In this document: piece by piece, positions 20,811-31,600 of the stretch
Layout of the letters: the number at the start of each line of letters is the position of its first letter
Numbering within the stretch: the first letter of the stretch is position 1
Assembly: GCF_000003815.2 (NCBI RefSeq)
Contig: NC_049989.1
Span: 12,354,434 to 12,401,275, forward strand
Length of the DNA: 46,842 nt
Source: Branchiostoma floridae
Taxonomy: Eukaryota; Chordata; Leptocardii; Amphioxiformes; Branchiostomatidae
Direction: 5' to 3'
Translations under genes and position numbers: made by a program
Notes under the pieces: model-generated
Told to the model about the DNA's origin: nothing
The model's database searches: none
The model's input: the letters and a program-made list of their open reading frames with translations, nothing else

Positions 20811-20854
20811 AGAAGAGGTGGGAGTGGGACTAAAATGCAAGGGAATGTTTTCAT

Positions 20855-21559
20855 AAAGCTAAGGGCACAACCCGCCGTAGGTGCAAATACGTGCTGTCTA
20901 TGTGCCAAAACGTGGGCAATCTTTTGGGATCCGTAAGTGGTAAGTACCGCCTCCGTACGAACTCGTAGGGTATCCGACGGATTTTGGAGCATGCAGACAC
21001 GCGCGCCGTAGAACTTAACGTGCAGGCAAAACGTTGTGTGCCATCGGGCTGCGGATTCGCCGCCAAACACCGTTATTTTGGAAGGTCACGTCCGCCATGT
21101 TTTTAGAAGAGAAGGACTAGCAGAGATGGAGTACGTCTCAACGTCTCTACTTGCACGGTTGCGTAAGGTAATGAGTGTGTGGTCTGCATGCCGTGAACGG
21201 TTGCGTGCATCGTTCGTTACGCAAGCAAGTGAACGTACGATGTCTGTGCAATTACCAAGTTACCGATTACCGTATGCATGTCATACTTACACGTGTTGCG
21301 TACGTATGGCTTCCTTACTCACTCTACTCGCTGTATGGGGCACGCGCGTCGCCCGTAGTGGCTGGTACGGGGCGAGAATCCGCAGACCGAACGCAGAGAA
21401 AGCTTTTCATGCATTTAACGTGCTATGGCGTGTCTGCGTGCTCCCGAATCTGTTGGATTCCGTACGATTCCTTACGGAGGCGGTACTTACCACTTGCGGA
21501 TAAAGATTGCCCGCGTGCGTAGACAGCACGTAGTTCAGCGGGTTGCGCCCTTAGCTTTA
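20855..21559. mobile_element. MITE family B, copy 1 (about 705 bp)
   Basis: Ends read AAAGCTAAGGGCACAACCCG and the reverse complement, finishing GCCCTTAGCTTT. The subterminal sequence is inverted over roughly 200 bp with many mismatches, for example TACCGCCTCCGTACGA and its counterpart near 21470. No transposase frame. Confidence 0.75.
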
Positions 21560-22445
21560 GGTTTATCTCCAATTATCTCTGAACTACCTGAGTGCACCAT
21601 GAATATAAAACACTTAGGTGCGTGGGGAAACAACTTAAAACTCGACCAATTTCGATTTCTGGGACCTCTCTACCACCTTTGACCTAACTTCCTGTTAATG
21701 TCCCCGACTTGTCTAGCATTCAAACAGGTAATCGACTCCGAAAGTGTGGACACACGCGACGCGACTACAACCATGCAAACACACCGACTGATTGTAATGA
21801 CTCCATTTTCACGGGGGTAATCATTATTGACAGGAACATCCTGTCTATAACCTTGCCCTTCTCATTTCCCTTCCACCATATGTTATGATCGGTCGTAGGC
21901 GTATGGGGGAGGGGGGCAAAAGAGAATTCAAAAACACGAACCTTAAAAGAAGTCTTAAAAACACACAGGTAAAACACTAATCCGGACCCATATTTTCCTG
22001 GATTACGTGAAAAGTAGTACTAGGCTGCTGTATGATTTTCGAAAACACATCTAAACTCCTTTGATACGAAATCCCCTCGATGGATTAATAATAAGTAGGT
22101 GAAACAATTAAAAGCAATCTGACCACCTGCGACTCGTGTTACCTTTTCTTCAAAGAAAAAAGCGATCTGTTTCATCAACTATCCGAATGTGCAATTTGAG
22201 TTTATCAATATTGACATTCCGCCTACACAGCAAAGGCACACACGAGGAAGTATTGACTTTGATCTTATGTCATGCGATTTCCCTGAAATCATTGGCAAAT
22301 TTAGCCTTGCATGTTCCCTCTGTGTTATGTTGTGTGGTTCTAAAAATGGGTCAGATCTAAGCATTAAGCCTCGCGAGAGCCTTACGTGAAAGTACGGTAA
22401 TCCAAGAAGGCATTATATACATGTGCGCTATCTCCATTTCCACAG
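21560..22445. other. Region upstream of the GPCR coding exon
   Basis: No repeat or gene assigned. It should hold a 5' untranslated intron or promoter of the GPCR, because an acceptor CTCCATTTCCACAG ends at 22445. Confidence 0.4.
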
Positions 22446-22688
22446 GCAGTTCCCTTGTGGCTGGTAAGGAGCACGCACCTCTTCGAGTCAGACATGGACC
22501 TTCTTGGTAACGAGTCTGCGAACCTTAGCGCCCACGAGAACGTTTCGTCGGCCCTCGTTGGTTTTTCCGGAGCCTCCAAAGCTGAGGTCATCACAGAAGT
22601 CCTTTTTCTTCTCCTGATCTTCGCTTTGACGTTGGTGGGGAACGTTGCGCTGTGGTTTGTCGTGCTACGGAACAGCGATCTCCGAAAG
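22446..22688 (+). CDS. GPCR exon 1: N-terminus and helix 1
   Basis: The exon starts after TTTCCACAG. Coding begins at ATG 22494, the first ATG in this frame. The extracellular N-terminus has three N-glycosylation sequons (N6, N10, N16) and no signal peptide. Helix 1 is about residues 33-57. The exon ends ...DLRK in phase 0, before GTATAG. Confidence 0.8.
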
Positions 22689-25600
22689 GTATAGTCATCG
22701 AATTCTTTGCTTCTTTGACTTTGTCTTTGAGGCGAATTGCGAAACAAGCCGAGATTGTTTACCATCCAAAACATGCTAAAGGATTATGAAAGTCACGTTA
22801 ATGAAGATAAGACATCCAGATAATAAGATAAGCAGTTACTCAGCGTCACTGACGAAAAACAACGGATGTTGTTTGAAACGTCTGACCGTGTTTTTTTTCA
22901 AAATCATATACAGTTGCTTGAGAAACTGCTCTTTGGATTATGTAAGTCTTCTGTCTGGTTCTGTAACAACTCCTATATGCAGAGCATCTATAAATACAGT
23001 AGTAAACAGATCATATCCTCCTTCAGCAGAGCAAAACGTCACGAACAATCTTTCATGCCTAGGTACCTGTAACACTGAGACTACTCTGCTTAGCAACATG
23101 AGATTTATAAATGTACGAGTCACTTGGAATTTCACTGCATGTTGTAATTTTGAGAGCGACAATGACCTGCCATTAGTGAGTGAGTGAGTTGTAATTTTGA
23201 GCGGATGTTCTCAATTTTATCTAATTGTTCTGTAGAACTGTATTTTTTTTGCGTTGATGTAAAATGTATTGTGCTAATGGTAGCGCTACTGTGGTCTCCA
23301 CCACACTGACTACGCTGGCTGTTATAGGAAGAATAATAGGGGAGTTTTGCTACCAGAGGAGTTGGCAGGAAGGGAAACATTAACCATAGCGTGGACTGCC
23401 TCCTCTGGCTAATTTCTAGATTTTTTTGCCAAAATCTACTATCCCCTAGCCTGGTTACCAAACCCCAGCCCGATCTCAAGTATCTATCGTGCAGGGGTCT
23501 GGCCGGATGACATAGGAACTCTTCTCAATTTTGCACCTTATAGTGGGCAAAAAACCCCACCAATAGAACAACACAGGATCAGCAGGAGGTAATTACACCC
23601 CTGCCATGATTGGTTAAAGACCCCCAACTGTACTTTTTGAATCCATAACGTAGCTGATTCGCTACTGTGATAGCCTGCTGACCAACTGTGGTGTGTTGTA
23701 GCTGGCTACCTGTGGTGAGAGTGGTCATCAATCCTAGGTTCTCCTCCCACTGATCAACGGGCCTTCGAGAACCTTTCTACAGCCATGTTGCCAGACCCCA
23801 ACACGAAAGATATATCTTGAGGTTGGGGTATGGAATCCAGGCTAACTATCCCCGTACCTTCGTAGGAAGGCATGGTGGAGGCAAGCGCTACTGTGATTAT
23901 CAACAGAACTCACATTACTCTCTGAAATATTGTTTGTTTGTTTGTTTGCTTGTTTGAACCTTTATTTATTCATACGAAGCTCAAATAGGCCTGCAGACCG
24001 CTTTTCATTGAGGTCATGAGGGAAGAGGGAAGGGTCAGGCAAAATATAATATAGATACAGGTTAAATTGAGTACTAATAAATCCATCAACCTATATCACC
24101 TCACATACATGGCACAAAACATATAGTGGTGCAAGAAGCTCAGTCTTCATAGTCCGTGTTGGTTCGTTTTGGTCATTACTTTGTGACATTTGTGACGTTC
24201 TTACTACACTGAAAGGTCTCCAACTACTTCATCCTGTGCCTGAGCGGCGCAGACATCCTGGTCATCGGGCTGAACCTCCCGTTCACCGTCACGGCGATCA
24301 TACAGGCGGGCTGGCACCTCGGGGACACCTTCTGCCAGGTGCTGGGCTTCGTCAACATGGTCACGTTCGTCACCAGTACCACATCCCTAGCTGCCATCAG
24401 CCTCAACAGGTAAGAGATGTTCCACTGCTTCAGGTAGACTCTCACTGCGCTTGGGGCACCGGTGCGTCACTGCGGAGTTCGTTCACTGCGGCACTCCTGT
24501 GTTATTTTTGCGATTTTTAATAGTCCAGATATTGCGTAATACGTAAAAGTATGACTAAGAAGACAACAAAATACACAAAAAAAGAAGAAAATTCGTTCTT
24601 ATCTCTGAAATTCCTTGAGTCATCTACGAACCCCGCAGTGTCGCACCGGTGCCCCAAGTGCAGTGAGAGTCCACCTTTCCGTGTACGGACATGCAGATAT
24701 TTTTCTCCATCCAGACACTAGAGTTTTTTATTAGATTATAATTGTTTTCGGTGTGTCTGAATGCTTGTGTTGGTGCATTGGTGTTTGGCCAAAATTTCTT
24801 GGACGCTGTCAGTAGGATGGTAAGGAAACAACAGTGAGTGGAAAATTGGGTCACCAGAAAGGTCAAACGTACAGAAGTGACAGGAAGTAGAGATCAGAGG
24901 TGGTAGAATTAGCCAAAAGCATTTTAAGCAATCAATGAACAGATAGAATAGATTATTGAAAAAAAAGGGATCCGTTCAGCATAACAATAATAGAAAATCA
25001 GAAAAATTGGCGCTTTCGAACACAAATAGCGTTTTCAACATTTGATTTAACATGTGAGTTTTCCCATCGAGTTCTAAAGGTGCGCTCCCACCGCACTTGT
25101 ACTTTATGTCAAGCTTGCGTCACTGCGGGATTCGTTCACTGCGTTACTGTTTTGTTATTTTCTCCAATTTTATAATCTACATATTGCGTAATGCGTAAAA
25201 GTACGACTTAGAAGACGACAAAATACACAAAAAATAAGAAAATTCCTTGAGTATCTTACAAACCCCACAGTGACGCATGCTTGACACAAGTGCGGTGGGA
25301 GCGCACCTTAACCAGCTATTTGATTATTAAACGGCAATTGATTTTTCATAAATCAATATCACAGTTATACACACCTCTTCATATGTTTTAAAACGCCATC
25401 ACCACGTGTGACTTTTCCCATGTGTACGTGCGTACTTGAACGTAAATGGTACACGTGGACAAGGTAAATGACCTTAAAACTCTAACGTCCGGCAGGAAAA
25501 AATATCAGCAAATGAAAACATCATACAAGTCAATTGACTTTTCACTTATTGGTAGCGTACCGCACGTAGGACACGAAATACTTCCTGTCTACATCAAGCA

Positions 25601-28600
25601 TTTACGGTCTTATAAGAAGTGAACATAAGACAAACAATGAACTAGATGTTTTTTTTTGTCATTTTAGGTAGATTTTCATTTTCTTTTTTTCTAGGTTTCA
25701 TGTAGTCCACAGCAAGAATTACATTCTCTGCCAATTCCAAATCTCATGCGTCAGCGCAAAATAAACAAGATCGGCAAAATAGAGAAGAAGCTATATTTTC
25801 AAGATAGAGACAAAAATTTGTAACAAGACTTTGAAGAGATAAAGATGTGATATTACAATCAACAAGTCTTTTATTCCTGTATTCAAACGATTGCAGAAAA
25901 ACGCACAAGTCCACTACTCGCGGATGCCATCCATAGAATTTACATGCTGTGGCTTTCGTCCAGGTAACTCTTTATTAAGCAGGATGTGATCTGTTTAAGA
26001 CTTTGTCAGATGGCTGAAATAAGACTAAGCAGCCTTTTATTCATCAGAGATTAACACAAAGCGGATCCACAAGTTGTACGAGTGGCATACAGATATCCGG
26101 CTCCTAGTAGTAATCGCAGTGCGTTAAGTCCCCTTCACACGAGAGCACGAATGAGCCGGAATGCCGTCCGAATAAAATGTTTTTTTTTCTATTCGTGGCA
26201 ATTCCTCTCAATTCGTACTGTATTCTAAACATTCTTACTGCATTCGAGATATTCGTCCCCGTTCTTTTGGCTGGCTCGAAAGTTTTTGACATGTTAAAAA
26301 CTGTCGAGGTGCATTCGAAGTGGAGAAATATCGAATGGCATTCGTAGTGGATTCTTAGTGGATTCTAACTATTCTGACTGCAGTCTGACCGCATTCTACG
26401 GCATTCTAACATTATTCGAAACATTCTTATCTCATTCGATGGAGAACCGAAACGGCAAGCCACCTCGAATCCTGCCAGAATGTGACCGAAATAATATTTC
26501 GAATGCCGTAAGAATGTCTAGAATGCACTACGAATTCACAGGAATAGACAAGAATTTTCATTCTGACGGCATTCCGGCTCATTCCTTCTCGTGTGAAGGG
26601 GATTTAAGGCCCATTTGGAATTCCCACCCGAATGGCCCCGAATGTGACACGAAGTTTGCAAATACTTCATTCCGGCTGGTTCGGCTTGATTCCTGCTAAT
26701 TCGATTTCCGTGTGAAATTAAAGAAGGCCGTATAAAAGTGGTATCTCACTGGACTTGGAGTACTGATGCGGCACTGCGGGGTTCGTTCACTGCGGTACTG
26801 TTGTGTTTGGTGCAAACCTGAGGCAAAATATAACATTGAAACTGTTGATGGCATGGTGCATGGTGGCACTGTGGGGGCACTCTGGGGGCATCTTGCCACA
26901 TTGTTTTTAAACTTTCAGAAAAACATCAGGGTTCGTTGGCGGCACCTCTATATATGTTCCGTGAAGGCACATCTACGTTGTCAAGTTGTCAACCCCGTAG
27001 TGCCGCATCAGTACTCCGCGTCCAGTGAGATATCACCTTAAGGACGTCATATGATCAAGTGACAGGAAGTAGAGATCAGAGGTGGTAGAATTAGCCAAAA
27101 GCATTTTAGGCAATCAAACGTTGTCAAGTTGTCAACCCCGTAGTGCCGCATCAGTACTCCGAGTCCAGTGAGATATCACCTTAAGGACGTCATATGATCA
27201 AGCGACGGCGACCTAACGCTACACATGCTACGAAATAATACACGTTTATGAGAAATTCAGCAGCTGCTTCTTATTCATTTTATTGCAAGCTTTGTGATAT
27301 TTGGAAAGCAAAAATATTCATCCGTCACTTGCAGATGCGAATGCTCGGCTCTTGGGCGGAATAACGGCACCACTTTTATCCCCAAGGACACTCAGTATAT
27401 ACATGTATTCCCAAGGACTATACTCGCAACTGACATCCAAGCAATTAGATACGGGAGTAACTCTGTCTACTTTCTGGGTTTTAGCTGCAGTTAGTCGGTC
27501 CCCTCTGAAAGATGATTCCCTTTGACGCCTTCTCTTATTCTTCTAACTTAAAGGTCACAAGTAACGTAGAAAAACAACCCATGCATTCGATTAAGAAGAG
27601 GATATCTTTGATATAATGTATTAGATGGCTGGTCCGATGTCTATGCAGACGCAAACAAGTCGACACGAGTCGCCTGTGGGGATTTACTAACCCTTTTAAC
27701 ACGGCTGCATAACAGGAAAGGGCCTGGCCAGCGAACCTTTACAACTGACAAAATGGATTGATATGTGTACAGAATATAAACTTCATTAATAAGAAGGTTA
27801 ATGACCTTCTATTAAAAGCATAACCTTCGTTTTGAAGGGCATGTTTTTAGTAGGATTGCATTTGGTATTTTGCATTGTGGTTTGGAGACATAACTCAAGA
27901 CTTTATGGATAGATTTTTACGCAGTTTAGTGTGTGGTCAGGTGTTTTCCTATCAAAGAAATGATAATATACATTGGGCCCCCTTGTGGATTTTTTTGCTA
28001 CTGCAGCTGCACACCCGGTTTTCTTTTTCCTGCTCTAGAGGTTTTATGTTGTTATGATTTTGGAGTGTTGCATTGCATGTTTCCACTGATCACTTTCTGC
28101 AACTTTACGTGATAAGCAAATGAATACATAACTGCGAAAATACAGGTAGACCAAAAACAAACTTCCCCGTGAAATATATTAGCCTCTTCCATTGACCATA
28201 TGTCCAGGACTGCCATTTTCTACCAGTTCTGCCCCCTCTGAGCTGCATTTCCTGTAGCTCCAGCAAATCTGATCTTTGTGGTCACCTTTCCACTCACTAG
28301 CCTTCCACTCACCACCTGACATGGAATTCAGATAGCACACCAGAACAACTGACTGGATGATGGATGTATATTTATCTCTATATATGAATACATATTGTCT
28401 GTATACTTTCAGATACTTCATGATCGTACATCCGGGCAGATATACCAAGATCTACACAACGAAAAACACAGCTGTCATCATCATAGGTAAGTGGAGATGG
28501 ATGGAGGGATAGAGGGCAAGGAGCAATAGGCTCGTTCACAATTCCTAATGCACATGCGTGGCGACAGGAATTGTGGGTAATATGTCAAAGAGTGATAGCA

Positions 28601-31600
28601 ACAGTTCTTGCAATCGTCTTGCAATACTTCACCTTATACATATTACCCACAATTCCTGTCTCCACGCATGCGTATTTGGAAGTGTGAACAAACTTATGAA
28701 TTTGAAGGTGTGAACACACTTGTCTTTGTAGGCGTATTTTACATTTAAAGAATGTTAAATACGGACAGACATCAACATAAACAAACCGACGCAACGAAAG
28801 CATAGAATCCTAGCACAGGGTCAATAAAACACTAGTCGATCTAACTAATATCTTGCAGAAGGAACAAAGGTGGAACGGACGCTATTCGTCAATATGCAAA
28901 AAGAAAATCATAGGAAACTGTTCATTGATTTGTGATCAATGATGTGAGTTATTACTTGCAACTTCCAGCAAAACAGCGACAAGTAATACGTTCCTCGTAT
29001 CAATTATCAAAATGTTGGATTTCTTCTGAAGACACAACGTGTTGGGGGGGGGGGGGGTTAAAAGCTTTCTCCTGTTTACCATGCTGTTTAAGCCTTATAT
29101 TTCCGATTCGTCTCAGCGCAGCCGTGGTCCTCGGTAAGGATAGTCTTCATAGATCTGGCCGCAACATACATTTCTCCTTGCTCTGACCTTAAGGAACCGA
29201 CATTTATCTGCATGTGCTACCGTCCAGCCCTTAAGGTCAAAGCGCGGCACTTTGATCTGCACTTAGACGTAGGTGAGATCAAAGCAGGTAATTTGTTACA
29301 AAGCTTTAAGTGGGAGTCTCACTGGACTTAGTCAAAGTGCGCTGGAAAATTCCGCAAACTTTGCGAATCTATCTGTAATGCTGATTTTTGTATCTGTATC
29401 TGTATCTATATAGCCGGTATAACCGCCCTTCGGCGTAACACACCAGCTTCGCGGGCACGCGGCGCGGCAGCAGCTGGTTATATTACACTGAACGACCCGT
29501 CACACCTACCTTTTGCACATCTATCTGCAAGTGTTCTTTAAAACTATCCAGATAAGACGCCCCTACCGTGCTTGGTGATAACATATTCCACTTTAAGATT
29601 CACCTTTATCCGTAAGGTAACCTATATCCGTTGTTTGAAAGTAACAGGGTATCTAGGAATATCCAGTTGACAGTAGGTGGTTTCAAACGGCAACATTTTC
29701 AGATTTTAGAAACATTTCAAAAAAGCACTCTCAGTCCTTCGACCTGTATCCCTAAATACTGTATATCTAAAATCAACGGATAAAGGTTACCCCACGAATA
29801 TAGGGGAACTAGCGTTAACAATTTGGGTATGAAGCTCAAGAAAATGACCTCGCCCGGAATGTCACACATTCTGTGTTTTGATATAAGGTAACTTCATTAA
29901 AAATCGCAGTGTTGCCACCGAATAAGACAAAAACATTACAACATGATTAAAAAATTCAATAAGAATAAGGTAGGCAGTGATAAAAGGATATTCGTCGGTT
30001 TGCGCCAGTTTTCACCATTTTTCCAATTGGAATTTTCCTTGAATTTTTACAAATTCGCGATTTCAGACGACAAATTGCAGCCGATTGGTCTTTGTACCAC
30101 TTTGCTAATGCATTTTTAGCTGAAGGCCTTACATAAAGGCACAGTTGTAGCTAAAGGTGGTATCTCAATTCACTTGGGACACCGGTGCGGCGCTGCGAAA
30201 GATTACTCAACGAATTTCAGAGATAAAGAACGAATTTTCTCACGTTTTTTTTATTTTGTTGTCTTCTTAGTTATACATATAGAATACAACACGGTGTATT
30301 CCGTATCACTCGAGGAATACCCACCTGAGAAAACACATGTTTCGATGCGAAATGCACCAGAAGTTGAGGAGATGTTGTGTCCTCGAACAAAAGATTGTAA
30401 AAACTGCAATTCTAACGTTCGAATCCGGTATTCGAATTTTCAACCGTGCCGTAGTCGGCCCGTTCGAAATAGTTCGATTTACTCGAAGGAAGCCTGTGTG
30501 ATACAACTTAGAACCTGTGTGATACGGAAAGTTATCACACGGTCCGGAACACCTGTATGGAACGTTTTCGCGGTCCAGGAATGACATAATTTTACGTATT
30601 ACACAATATCTAAACTATTTAAACAAAAACACAACAGTGCCGCAGTGAACGAACCCCGCAATGCCGCATATGTGCCCCAAGCGCAGTGACACACCACCTT
30701 AATACATGGCGAATGAAAAGCAGATCTCCTGGCGTCGCATTGACGTCAGTTGGACCTCACATCAAAGCAGACACGATTCACATGCTGTACTTTCAAAGCT
30801 TAACTTGGTAAATCCAATGAGTCCCTGCGGGATTCCGTGGTGAAGTAAACGGATTGAATCTATCACAGTAGTTTTAAAGTGTTATTTTTCCATTTTCATT
30901 TTCAATTTTGTAAGTGTTAGCGTTCATACATAAGGATCAGAACGCTATGGTTGGCACTTTTTGAGGAGTTACATTGTAGGGGTGGGTCACAGCTGTTTGT
31001 TGCAAAGCTAAAGGTGGTATCTCACTGCACTTGTGTCAAGCTTGCGTCGCTGTGGGGTTCGTTCACTACGTCACTGTTTTGTTATTTTGTCCGATTTTTA
31101 AAAATAATTTAGACTTTGCGTTATACGTAAAAGTATGACTTGGAAGACGACAAAATACACAAATAGTAAGAAAATTCGTTCTTTATCTCTGAAATCCGTT
31201 CAGCATCTTTCGAACCCCACAGTGACGCAAGCGTGACGCAAGTGCAGGGAGATACCACATAAAGCTAAGGGCACAACCCGACGTACGTGTAAATACGTGC
31301 TGTATACGTGCCAAAACTTTTGGGATCCGTAAGTGGTAAGTGCCGCCTCCGTACGAACTCGTAGGGATTTCCGACGGATTTTGGAGCACGCAGACACGCC
31401 GTAGAACTTAACGTGCAGGCAAAACTTTGTGTGCTATCGGGCTGCGGATTCACCGCCACCCACCAACCCCTCACAACCCCACCCCCACCCACCCCGTACA
31501 TGCCAGTACGGGCGACGCGCCTGCCCTGTACAGTTTGAAAGTTTTCAGAAATATGTGGCGGACGTGGCCTCCCATAAACTGTACGGACAAATTTCACGTA

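Larger units (their letters stand above)
22689..24215 (+). other. GPCR intron 1
   Basis: Holds the ribozyme-bearing repeat (22797-22945), a TIR element (23448-23848), a (TTTG)n tract and an antisense LINE end (23960 on). Confidence 0.7.
24410..28412 (+). other. GPCR intron 2
   Basis: Carries three family A MITEs, a family E relic, a TTAA-flanked TIR element and an 85-bp duplication. 27205-28390 has nothing I can assign. Confidence 0.7.

Noticed and set aside
21036-21560. Overlapping + strand frames of 155 and 115 codons
   Set aside because: They fall inside a TIR element with no transposase features and overlap each other in two frames.
22455-22493. Start of the GPCR at a TTG upstream of the ATG
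   Set aside because: TTG starts are not expected in animal genes, and ATG 22494 begins a typical glycosylated N-terminus.
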